A stretch of 64,000 nt of DNA, taken from the NCBI RefSeq assembly GCF_019670125.1, contig NZ_AP023033.1, positions 3,337,001-3,401,000 of the forward strand, read 5' to 3'. Below the pieces are notes generated by a model. It was given only the letters and a program-made list of their open reading frames with translations, did not search any database and had not been told where the DNA came from. Positions 52,692-59,859 of this stretch are shown piece after piece; the first letter of the stretch is position 1; each line of letters starts with the position of its first letter. Made by a program: the position numbers and the translations under genes. This DNA comes from Agarivorans aestuarii. GTDB taxonomy: Bacteria; Pseudomonadota; Gammaproteobacteria; Enterobacterales; Celerinatantimonadaceae.

Positions 52692-53522
52692 ATGGACCAA
52701 CTTTCTGGCCTACTCAGACAGTTTTCAATCAGTGCAGGTGTTTTTTATTCAGGGCAATTATGTGGCTTATCAGATGTAGCCACGGGGAATGAACTCGTTG
52801 GACACATTCATGTATTGCGCTCTGGCAGGCTAAGTATTCAAAGCAAGCAACAACCGTTAGAGGTAGTTGCGCCAAGTTTAATTTTCTTTCCTCAGCCACA
52901 AGCCCATCGACTTGTAGTGGATGACCAACAACCGGCAGAACTGGTGTGCGCGACAATTCAATACGACAATGCCAATCACAGTGCCTTAGCCAATGCCTTA
53001 CCTGAGAAAATGGTGCTATCGCTCAGTCAACAGCCTCAATTCGCCCGCACCATTGAATTACTTTTTAGCGAAGCCTTTGAGACTGACCAGGGCTCGTTAG
53101 TGATTATGGATAAGTTAGTGGAAGTCCTTGTTACTCTATTGCTACGCCACAATATTAATCAACAAAGCAAACACTCTGGTTTAATTGCTGGCTTATTGCA
53201 CCCCAAACTGTCGCAAGCTTTAGCAGCAATGCATCAACAAGCTGCTTCAGAGCATTCCGTTGAATGGCTAGCAGAGCAAGCGGCGATGTCACGCACTAGC
53301 TTTATCGAATGCTTTAAGCAAACCATTGGCTGCTCACCGGGTGACTATTTAGTGGAATGGAAAATCAATCAAGCCAAGCAGCTGCTTAAGCGAGGAAAGC
53401 CGATTGCTTGGGTTGTTTCAGAAGTAGGCTACCAAAGTGTCTCTGGTTTCACCCGAGCATTTAGAGCCAATACAAATATGTCTCCCAAACAATGGTTAGA
53501 TGAACATAGCTCCAGCAAGTAG
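52692..53522 (+). CDS. AraC-family regulator with cupin-like N-terminus
   Basis: This 276-residue regulator has an N-terminal cupin_6-like sensing domain (GHIHVLRSGRLSIQSKQQPL; PSLIFFPQPQAHRLVVD). The C-terminal AraC DNA-binding domain spans about 170-272: VEWLAEQAAMSRTSFIECFK, then WVVSEVGYQSVSGFTRAFRA and NMSPKQWL. The ligand is unknown. It is divergent from the YHS gene across 113 bases and is the likely regulator of it. It converges on the UDG-like gene. Confidence 0.87.
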   Translation: MDQLSGLLRQFSISAGVFYSGQLCGLSDVATGNELVGHIHVLRSGRLSIQSKQQPLEVVAPSLIFFPQPQAHRLVVDDQQPAELVCATIQYDNANHSALANALPEKMVLSLSQQPQFARTIELLFSEAFETDQGSLVIMDKLVEVLVTLLLRHNINQQSKHSGLIAGLLHPKLSQALAAMHQQAASEHSVEWLAEQAAMSRTSFIECFKQTIGCSPGDYLVEWKINQAKQLLKRGKPIAWVVSEVGYQSVSGFTRAFRANTNMSPKQWLDEHSSSK

Positions 53523-53526
53523 GCAG

Positions 53527-54135
53527 CTAAGCTAATACCTGCTTAACTTGGTTTTGCAGTTTAGGCACTAGATCTTGCTCAAACCATGGGTGCTTAGCAA
53601 ACCAATGGCGATTACGCGGTGAAGGATGAGGTAATGGCCATATGCCTTGGGCTGCATAATGCTGATAACCAAGAACATTTTCGCTTAGCGTAGTTTTTGA
53701 ATCGGTTGGCAAATACAGCGCCTGGGCGTATTGGCCAATCAACAAAGTAAGCTCAACCTTGTTGAGCTGTTCGATGATTTGTTGATGCCAGGTATCAAAA
53801 CATAGCTTCGGTGGCGGCAAGTCTCCCTGTTTACCCTTGCCGGGGTAACAAAAAGCCGAAGGAACAATTGCCACTAACTCTGAGTTATAAAATGTCTCTG
53901 GTTCTAAGCCCAACCACTGACGTAAACGCTTACCACTGGCGTCATCCCAAGGCACGCCACTTTTGTGCACTTTAATGCCGGGAGCTTGACCAATAATCAA
54001 CATCTTAGATTGAACACTAGCCTGCACCACCGGGCGTGGTTCAAGCTGTTTTTCACACAAACGGCAGGCGTTTATCCGCGCTAGCAATTGCTTAAGGCTT
54101 TCGGAACGATCTCCTATGATCATCGGCTCACGCAT
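53527..54135 (-). CDS. uracil-DNA glycosylase superfamily protein with probable 4Fe-4S cluster
   Basis: This 202-residue protein has the UDG fold motifs IIGQAPGIKVHKSGVPWDDA near 45 and PHPSPRNRHW near 170. Four Cys residues occur as CRLC near residue 26-29 and CYPG...KLC with 15 residues between. That CxxC plus Cx15C pattern resembles the iron-sulfur site of family 4 UDGs. It probably removes uracil or another lesion from DNA, but activity is unproven. The ATG at 54135 overlaps the aldo/keto reductase stop as TAATG, indicating translational coupling. A TTG three codons upstream and another ATG four codons downstream are alternatives. Confidence 0.78.
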   Translation of the reverse strand: MREPMIIGDRSESLKQLLARINACRLCEKQLEPRPVVQASVQSKMLIIGQAPGIKVHKSGVPWDDASGKRLRQWLGLEPETFYNSELVAIVPSAFCYPGKGKQGDLPPPKLCFDTWHQQIIEQLNKVELTLLIGQYAQALYLPTDSKTTLSENVLGYQHYAAQGIWPLPHPSPRNRHWFAKHPWFEQDLVPKLQNQVKQVLA

Positions 54136-55178
54136 TAGGGGCAAGGGATCCTGTACTGATCACCCAGTTCTTGAATCCGCTGTTCCAATTGATCGGACAT
54201 CAACACTTTAGTACTACTCAAGTTTTCTTTGAGCTGTTCAAGGTTCGTGGCACCAATAATATTAGCTCCAACAAAGCTACGTTGATTGACAAATGCCAAG
54301 GCTAACTGGGCAGGACTTAATTCAAATTCACGCGCTAAATCGACATAATGCTGAATCGCTTGTTGAGCTTCTGCGCCATAGCGAGCAAAACGCTTATATA
54401 AGGTGAGTCGTGCACCTTCGGGCCATTGATCATTCAAATACTTCCCAGTTAGTGCACCAAATGCTAATGGGGAATAAGCTAATAAAGGAATATTCTCGCG
54501 ATGCGACACTTCCGCTAAGGCAACTTCAAAACTACGATTAAGCAAATTGTAAGGGTTCTGGATCGAGACGATCTTTGGCAAGTTATGCTTCTCAGCTAAA
54601 TGAACATAACGCATTGCCCCCCAAGGTGTTTCATTAGAGATCCCCAGGTAGCGGATCTTTCCAGAATTAACCAGATCAGCTAAGGCTTCTAGCGTTTCTA
54701 TAATAGGTGTTTGATCAGCGCCTTCTTGGTGCTGATAATTTAACTGGCCAAAAAAGTTAGTTGCACGATCTGGCCAATGAACTTGGTAAAGATCAAGGTA
54801 ATCGGTTTGCAATCGATTTAAAGAGTCTTCTACCGCTTGATGAATACCATTCCAGGTAAGTCGCATATCTTGGCGAATATAACCACCGCGATCGGATTTA
54901 GAAGGTGCAGCAACCTTTGAGGCTAAGATCAACTCGTCTCGGCATTTTCGCCGTGTTAAGTAATTGCCAATGATGGTCTCAGTGTCACCTTGGGTGCTTT
55001 GTTGGGGAGGCACTGGGTACATTTCTGCTGTATCGATAAAATTAACCCCATGCGCCAAAGCATAATCAAGTTGATCAAATGCTTGATCTTGAGAATTCTG
55101 CTCACCCCAAGTCATTGTTCCTAAGCAAATTTCGCTCACTCGCAAATTTGACTCGCCTAATTGACGATATTTCATCAT
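54135..55178 (-). CDS. aldo/keto reductase, Tas-like
   Basis: This 347-residue NADPH-dependent oxidoreductase resembles E. coli Tas. The start KYRQLGESNLRVSEICLGTM, then TWGEQNS, is diagnostic. The catalytic Asp-Tyr-Lys-His set falls in NFIDTAEMYPVPP, ILASKVAAP and LDLYQVHWPDR. LLAYSPLAFGALTGKYL is the cofactor region. GAGGA just upstream supports the ATG at 55178, with a second ATG following directly. It is the first gene of a two-gene unit with the UDG-like protein. The physiological substrate is unknown. Confidence 0.88.
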   Translation of the reverse strand: MMKYRQLGESNLRVSEICLGTMTWGEQNSQDQAFDQLDYALAHGVNFIDTAEMYPVPPQQSTQGDTETIIGNYLTRRKCRDELILASKVAAPSKSDRGGYIRQDMRLTWNGIHQAVEDSLNRLQTDYLDLYQVHWPDRATNFFGQLNYQHQEGADQTPIIETLEALADLVNSGKIRYLGISNETPWGAMRYVHLAEKHNLPKIVSIQNPYNLLNRSFEVALAEVSHRENIPLLAYSPLAFGALTGKYLNDQWPEGARLTLYKRFARYGAEAQQAIQHYVDLAREFELSPAQLALAFVNQRSFVGANIIGATNLEQLKENLSSTKVLMSDQLEQRIQELGDQYRIPCP

Positions 55179-55390
55179 GCAATCCTCATAAGGTCAGACA
55201 ATTTCTTTTTGACGTTAAAAACAATTAGCAGTAAAAACTGGACATTTTTTCTGCTAAAACCTTTAGCAATTGGAGCTAAGTCTATTTTTCTTTAAAATTT
55301 AACACCATATTGGTGATCTAGTTGCTACTTCTTTACTGTTTTTTTAGTTATTATGGGTTCATGCGACTTAAACAAGTTAATGGAGTAATT

Positions 55391-56752
55391 GTGCAGAGAG
55401 CATCCATATTTATATTACTTTTCTGGTGTATTAGTACAGTTGCCAGTGCAGATAGCGTAACTGTTCACTACAAGAGCATTAATAACAACTATGATGGTTG
55501 GGGTTTACATATCTGGGCCGGTGAAGAAATGGTGAATGGCAAACAAGTTGGTGCTAGAACCGATTTCCGTTTGCGTAAAGGCACCACCCCTGGCGACCCG
55601 TTAATGCCGAGCAAGTTTGACGACTTCGGTGTAGCCTTTACCATTCCTGTACGTAAAGATGCTAAACAATTCTCATACACGTTGACTAATGGTGAACTAC
55701 ACCATATGAACGTTGAAGAATGGAAGTGGATCAAAAGCAAGCATGGTTTAGAGATTTGGATTGTAGAAAAAGATCCGAAGATATACACCGGCGTGCCAAG
55801 ACAGTTTGCTAAAAGTGCTACAACGCAAACGGCAAAAACCACAACTACTTCAGCTAAGCCTAAAGCAGTACTGCCACCGCCAGTGCCTAAAGCTAAAGCA
55901 ACAACCACTACAGCCAAGGTCGCTGCCAAGCCTAAGCCTACTCCTAAACCGGTTGCGAAGAGTACAGGTCCAAGCCCAGAAATGACGCGTACTTTAAACT
56001 TGCTTAAGAACGATTTAAGCAAAAAGAATAAGACTATTAACAAGCTTCAGTCTGCGCTAAACGATACTCAAAAAATCAACCAGCGTTTACAAAACGACTT
56101 AAACAGCAAGTTGATTGATTACCAAGCGTTACTGCAACTTAACGACAAAATAAGCAACGAAAACCGCACATTAACTGCGTCTAACCAAAGCTTATATGCG
56201 CAAGTTGAACAGGCTGGTAGCAGCAATGCCGAAGCTCAGTTGTTAGAGCGAAATCAGCAGCTTGAAAAACAACTCGCTGGCGTTAATGAGCAAGTTCTTG
56301 GTTTACAGAAAACCATTGCTGAAAACACCGGTAACTCTGAGCAACAAAAACAATTGCAAGAGCAGTTTAACCAAATGCAAACGCAACGAGATGAGCTACG
56401 AGCAGACAACAACAAGTTAAGTGCTCATATTGTAGAACTTGTACAACGCTCGGAAAATGCTGGCCAAGCCCAAGAATCAGGCATTGCTTGGTGGTTATTC
56501 GGCGCGGTAGTTGCGGTACTAGTGGTATTAATTGGTCTAGTCTTCTTGGCAACCAGCAAGCGTTACAAAGATCTTCAGTTAGATATGGAAGATGCGCTTA
56601 AACGTAAAGAAGAAGAAATCAAAACCGAGAAAATTTACGCTGCAGCTGCTAACGAGAAGCTACGCAAGGTACTTCACGGTGAAGCGCAACAACGCAGTTG
56701 GGCGCCAGTACCAGATGGCTTACCAGAGAATCTCAAAAAAGATACTGCATAA
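55391..56752 (+). CDS. exported PUD/CBM41-like domain protein with long coiled coil and C-terminal membrane anchor
   Basis: This 453-residue protein has an unusual domain order. The GTG at 55391 has GGAG five bases upstream and gives a clean signal peptide (MQRASIFILLFWCISTVASA). Residues about 22-125 form a pullulanase-associated (PUD_1) module: DSVTVHYKSINNNYDGWGLH, then IWAGEE. A Thr/Lys/Pro/Ala linker follows at about 135-200, then a predicted coiled coil at about 205-370 rich in Asn, Gln and Leu. One membrane helix (GIAWWLFGAVVAVLVVLIGL) lies near 382-405, with a charged cytosolic tail. Its role is unknown; an envelope-spanning carbohydrate-binding or tethering protein is a guess. It is monocistronic. 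Confidence 0.7.
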   Translation: MQRASIFILLFWCISTVASADSVTVHYKSINNNYDGWGLHIWAGEEMVNGKQVGARTDFRLRKGTTPGDPLMPSKFDDFGVAFTIPVRKDAKQFSYTLTNGELHHMNVEEWKWIKSKHGLEIWIVEKDPKIYTGVPRQFAKSATTQTAKTTTTSAKPKAVLPPPVPKAKATTTTAKVAAKPKPTPKPVAKSTGPSPEMTRTLNLLKNDLSKKNKTINKLQSALNDTQKINQRLQNDLNSKLIDYQALLQLNDKISNENRTLTASNQSLYAQVEQAGSSNAEAQLLERNQQLEKQLAGVNEQVLGLQKTIAENTGNSEQQKQLQEQFNQMQTQRDELRADNNKLSAHIVELVQRSENAGQAQESGIAWWLFGAVVAVLVVLIGLVFLATSKRYKDLQLDMEDALKRKEEEIKTEKIYAAAANEKLRKVLHGEAQQRSWAPVPDGLPENLKKDTA

Positions 56753-56758
56753 AATAAC

Positions 56759-56779
56759 AAGGCCAGCTCAGCTGGCCTT
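56759..56779 (+). terminator. intrinsic terminator
   Basis: AAGGCCAGC-TCA-GCTGGCCTT is a perfect 9-bp stem followed by TTCTTT, six bases after the stop of the PUD-domain gene. Confidence 0.9.
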
Positions 56780-56869
56780 TTCTTTACCCTCAATAAAATT
56801 TAGCCATTGAGCTATCCTTCAGTTTTCCTTAGCATCGTCTTTAGTCGCTCACTCGTGAAAGAGGCCTTT

Positions 56870-57532
56870 GTGGAACTACATATATTCGATTTAGATGAAA
56901 CACTGATTGCTGGAGACAGCGGCGTACTATGGCATCAATTTCTAGTACAGGAAGGAGTAGTTACCCAAGTAGGTTTTCTTGAGCAAGACGCTGCAATGAT
57001 GCAGCAATATGCTTTAGGCGAGCTAGCCCTAGAGCAATACATATCTTTCAGTTTAACTCCGATAAAACACCTTAGTAGTGAGCAAGTTGACCGCTTAGTA
57101 AGTCACTTTGTTCGCCAGCAAGTTAATCGTATTGTCTACCCACAAGGCCAAGTATTAATCTCTCAGTTAAAGCAAAGCCATGAAGTACTTATAATCTCCG
57201 CTACAGTTAGCTTTATCGTTAACCAGGTTGCGCAATTACTAGGTGTTGAACATCATTTAGGCGTTGATTTATATGCCGATCAGGGAAAGTACACAGAACA
57301 AATACAAGGTGTTGCTAGCTTTCGAGAAGGTAAAGTCACACGGCTTAAGCAATGGCTCACTGATCAGTCAAGGCAGTACTCATCAATCAGCTTTTATTCT
57401 GACTCAATTAACGACCAGCCCTTACTAGAGTATGCGGACAATGCTTACACGGTTAACCCCTGCCCTAAGCTTAAACAGCTCGCTTTAGAGCGGAACTGGA
57501 CGCAGTTTAGCTGGCAGCTCCAATCGTACTAA
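56870..57532 (+). CDS. HAD-IB family phosphatase
   Basis: This 220-residue HAD hydrolase of the SerB-like IB subclass has motif I LHIFDLDETLIAGDSG at residues 3-18, motif II VLIISATVSFIVNQVA near 107 and motif III SFYSDSINDQPLLEYADNAY near 180. The substrate is unknown; relatives act on phosphoserine or phosphoethanolamine. The start is GTG at 56870 with GAGG five bases upstream, though the frame is open from 56807. The last residues QSY and the TAA stop lie within the family A repeat element, so the original C-terminus was altered. Confidence 0.83.
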   Translation: MELHIFDLDETLIAGDSGVLWHQFLVQEGVVTQVGFLEQDAAMMQQYALGELALEQYISFSLTPIKHLSSEQVDRLVSHFVRQQVNRIVYPQGQVLISQLKQSHEVLIISATVSFIVNQVAQLLGVEHHLGVDLYADQGKYTEQIQGVASFREGKVTRLKQWLTDQSRQYSSISFYSDSINDQPLLEYADNAYTVNPCPKLKQLALERNWTQFSWQLQSY

Positions 57533-57679
57533 GTAACAGTTCACTCTATCTGGTTAAAATACTCGATAACTGCGTTAGAATTTTTGATTGTAGAATAACT
57601 ACTTATCGAAAAATCCTGCCTTATTCTCGAGTATTTTTCCTGCGTTTTTTTGAACACTTACTTAGTGTGATTGGTATAA
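57520..57679. mobile_element. MITE-like palindromic element, family A, copy 2 (inverted, 160 bp)
   Basis: The reverse complement of this segment matches 43094-43259 almost throughout, including GCAGGAAAAATACTCGAGAA and TTTTTCGATAAGTAGTTATT. Its right end is GTGATTGGTATAA. Its left end begins at CCAATCGTACTAAG, lacking the outer five bases, and provides the HAD gene's last codons. No coding capacity is present. Confidence 0.85.
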
Positions 57680-57681
57680 AA

Positions 57682-57712
57682 CAAAAAATGAGAGCAATAG
57701 CTCTCGTTTTTA
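57682..57712. terminator. bidirectional terminator between HAD and bfr genes
   Basis: GAGAGC-AATA-GCTCTC (57690-57705) is a 6-bp stem with an A-run to its left and GTTTTT to its right. It serves the HAD gene and the convergent bacterioferritin pair. Confidence 0.82.
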
Positions 57713-57731
57713 AATCAGTAGGAAGCAATTT

Positions 57732-58199
57732 TTACATTTGGCTTTGTAGGTAATTCTCTAAGCCAATTTTCTTAATTAACCCTAGCTGCTGCTCTAACCA
57801 GTAAGCGTGGTCCATCTCAGTATCGTCAATCAGGGTTTGCAAGATATTACGAGTCACATAGTCTTGCTTTAACTCACAAAGGGCCATTGCTTCTTTTAAT
57901 AAGGCATCAACTTCATACTCAACCTCTAAATCATTCTCAAGCATGCTTGGCACATCACTACCAATACGTAAAGGCTCACGCTTACTTAAGTCAGGCGTGC
58001 CTTCTAAGAACAAAATACGTTGAATAAGCAGTGAGGCATGACCTTTCTCGTCATCAAACTCATGGTCGATACGCTCATATAACTTATTTAGGCCCCAGTC
58101 TTCATACATACGTGAATGGATAAAGTACTGATCCATTGCCGTTAGTTCATTCATTAACAAGCGGTTTAGCGCATCAATAACTTCATTATTACCTTTCAT
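57732..58199 (-). CDS. bfr: bacterioferritin subunit with intact ferroxidase site but no haem Met
   Basis: This 155-residue ferritin-like subunit stores and oxidises iron. Aligned by eye to E. coli Bfr numbering, the ferroxidase ligands Glu18 ([11 protein letters not shown]), Glu51 and His54 (FDDEKGHAS) and Glu127-x2-His130 ([10 protein letters not shown]) are present. Position 52, the haem-ligand Met, is Lys. It should therefore oxidise Fe(II) but not hold haem by itself. Its ATG overlaps the stop of the upstream bfr gene as TAATG with GGAG just before it, so the two subunits are made in a fixed ratio. It probably forms a mixed 24-mer with its partner. Confidence 0.92.
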   Translation of the reverse strand: MKGNNEVIDALNRLLMNELTAMDQYFIHSRMYEDWGLNKLYERIDHEFDDEKGHASLLIQRILFLEGTPDLSKREPLRIGSDVPSMLENDLEVEYEVDALLKEAMALCELKQDYVTRNILQTLIDDTEMDHAYWLEQQLGLIKKIGLENYLQSQM

Positions 58200-58678
58200 T
58201 AGTCATCTCCTTCGGTAATTTGAGCAGCTAAATAATTTTCTAGGCCCATTTTTTCAATTTGATACTGCTGAGTTTCAATCCAATCAATATGGTCTTCTTC
58301 ATAATCTAAGATTTCTTCTAACAAATCTCGACTGACAAAGTCTTTAGCCTGTTCACAATCGGCAATCGCTTGTTTGATGATTGGTAATTGTTCCAGCTGG
58401 AAGTCCATATCACATTGCAGCATTTCCTCGGTAGCTTCACCAATGCGCAATACACCTAACATGTGTGCATGAGGCAAACCTTCAAGGAACAATATTCGCT
58501 CCATTAATTTGTCGGCTTGCTTCATATCCTTAATCGATTTTTTATAATTGCGCTCATTCAGCGCTTCTAGGCCCCAGTTTTTATACATTCTGGCATGTAA
58601 AAAATACTGATTAATCGAAGTAAGTTCTGAAACTAACACCTTATTTAACAAAGCAATTATATTTGGTTCGGCTTTCAT
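58199..58678 (-). CDS. bfr: bacterioferritin subunit with haem Met but degraded ferroxidase site
   Basis: This 159-residue subunit begins [20 protein letters not shown]. In E. coli Bfr numbering Glu18 is kept and Met52 (KDMKQAD) is kept, so haem can bind between two such subunits. Position 51 is Asp instead of Glu, however, and His54 is Gln, so the dinuclear iron site is impaired. The C-terminal EEDHIDW pair is present. GGAG seven bases upstream supports the ATG at 58678. It is the first gene of the pair and overlaps the second by one base. A candidate Fur box lies 104 bases upstream. Confidence 0.92.
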   Translation of the reverse strand: MKAEPNIIALLNKVLVSELTSINQYFLHARMYKNWGLEALNERNYKKSIKDMKQADKLMERILFLEGLPHAHMLGVLRIGEATEEMLQCDMDFQLEQLPIIKQAIADCEQAKDFVSRDLLEEILDYEEDHIDWIETQQYQIEKMGLENYLAAQITEGDD

Positions 58679-58781
58679 TACTGCGCTCCAAGCTGCCAAT
58701 TTTAGGTATCGAAAAAGTATACACCCTAACTCAGCACGCTGCATATTATATTTACATTTCATTAACTTGCGACAAGGGTAA

Positions 58782-58796
58782 TGAAAACCCTTATCA
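58782..58796. promoter_or_regulatory. candidate Fur box upstream of the bfr pair
   Basis: TGAAAAC-C-CTTATCA matches the 7-1-7 Fur consensus TGATAAT-N-ATTATCA at 11 of 14 positions. The surrounding AATGA...TCATT is a perfect inverted repeat. It lies 104 bases before the first bfr start. Confidence 0.5.
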
Positions 58797-58938
58797 TTTA
58801 CATTTGAATTTGGAGTCCAGTTCTACACCAAAACTAAAATCGAATTGACGGTCACACTCTTCAGCGATTGTGCAAAAAAACAGCGTTCAATATTGATCTA
58901 AAACAAATCCAAGAATTCAGCCTTTGCTCAATATTTAG

Positions 58939-58944
58939 TATAAT
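58939..58944 (+). promoter_or_regulatory. -10 box of the small membrane protein gene
   Basis: A perfect TATAAT lies 48 bases before the ATG at 58992. The hexamer 17 bases upstream (TTCAGC) is a poor -35 match, so an activator or extended context may be needed. Confidence 0.5.
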
Positions 58945-58991
58945 TGCTCTGAATCGAACCCCAGGGATGGCTAAACTCAAGTGAGGTCATT

Positions 58992-59117
58992 ATGTTCTTT
59001 GGATTCTTAAAAACACTCTCAAAAGCTAGCCTTATTGCGGTCTCAGTATTTGTCATATTGCTTTGTCTAAAGCTGTCATCACAGTTCGCTATAGGTCTTT
59101 TCCAAGCAGCGCTTTAA
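58992..59117 (+). CDS. small single-span membrane protein (41 residues)
   Basis: This short ORF starts at ATG 58992 with GAGG five bases upstream and a TATAAT box 48 bases before. It encodes MFFGFLKTLSKASLIAVSVF, then VILLCLKLSSQFAIGLFQAA and a final Leu. A short amphipathic or positively charged N-terminus leads into one hydrophobic segment of about 18 residues. I do not recognise it. Good initiation signals and a membrane-protein composition favour a real gene over chance. It converges with mtgA, 11 bases apart. Confidence 0.6.
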   Translation: MFFGFLKTLSKASLIAVSVFVILLCLKLSSQFAIGLFQAAL

Positions 59118-59128
59118 TCAGCCGCAAG

Positions 59129-59827
59129 CTAGTAACGACTCAGCTCTAAAGACCCTAATTGGCGCATTTGTTGGCGAATCCACGAGACTCGCTGGCTCAT
59201 AAATGCGCTTTTAGGACTTATCGAGTAACGGTAGGGACTTGGCAGCAAGGCTACCAAGCTAGCTGTCTGATGAGCACTGAGTTGTTCTGATGATAGATTA
59301 AAGTAATGCTGGCTAGCGGCCTCTACCCCATAAATACCTGGGCCAAACTCAGCAATATTTAGATAGAGTTCTAGTATCCTTGATTTAGATAGATTTAACT
59401 CTAGCAAACCTGCAAAGCCGAATTCTACTGCCTTTCGCCAATAGCTTTGACTAGGCCATAACCACAGATTCTTGGCAGTTTGTTGAGTAATAGTGCTCCC
59501 GCCTCTCAATCGCCCACCTTCTCGATTGCTTTTATAAGCTCTCCTGATAGCCAAAAAATCTACGCCATAGTGTGCGAAAAAGCGCTGATCTTCTGCTGCA
59601 ACCACCGCCAAGGGCATTGACTTGCTGATGCTAGTTAATGCTACCCACTGGTGTTCAATTTGCTCAGGGTAAGAAGTGGGAGGGAACCAAGCACGGTGTA
59701 TGCGCCAAGACCAAATTGGTGGATCAATCCAACGTAAGGCTAACACCATCAACTCAGCAAACAGAGCAAGTAGCAGAAAGCCCTTCAATAAATAGATGCT
59801 TAAACGTTTAATCAACGAGGTAGTCAA
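59129..59827 (-). CDS. mtgA: monofunctional biosynthetic peptidoglycan transglycosylase
   Basis: MtgA polymerises lipid II glycan chains in the periplasm (GT51). The 232-residue product has one N-terminal membrane anchor (LKGFLLLALFAELMVLALRW). The GT51 motifs follow: VVAAEDQRFFAHYGVDF with the catalytic Glu near 78, GRLRGGSTITQQTAKNLWLW near 103 and SKSRILELYLNIAEFGPGIY near 145. Its length equals the family's usual size. It is likely transcribed with benE upstream of it, 32 bases apart, though their functions are unrelated. Confidence 0.94.
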   Translation of the reverse strand: MTTSLIKRLSIYLLKGFLLLALFAELMVLALRWIDPPIWSWRIHRAWFPPTSYPEQIEHQWVALTSISKSMPLAVVAAEDQRFFAHYGVDFLAIRRAYKSNREGGRLRGGSTITQQTAKNLWLWPSQSYWRKAVEFGFAGLLELNLSKSRILELYLNIAEFGPGIYGVEAASQHYFNLSSEQLSAHQTASLVALLPSPYRYSISPKSAFMSQRVSWIRQQMRQLGSLELSRY

Positions 59828-59859
59828 TCATATTTGTGATGTTTCAACCTTAAAATAAG

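Noticed and set aside
55489..56043. 184-codon antisense ORF inside the PUD-domain gene
   Set aside because: The plus-strand gene has a signal peptide, ribosome site and coherent domains. The antisense frame is low-complexity Val/Ala/Gly caused by the reversed Lys/Thr/Pro linker.
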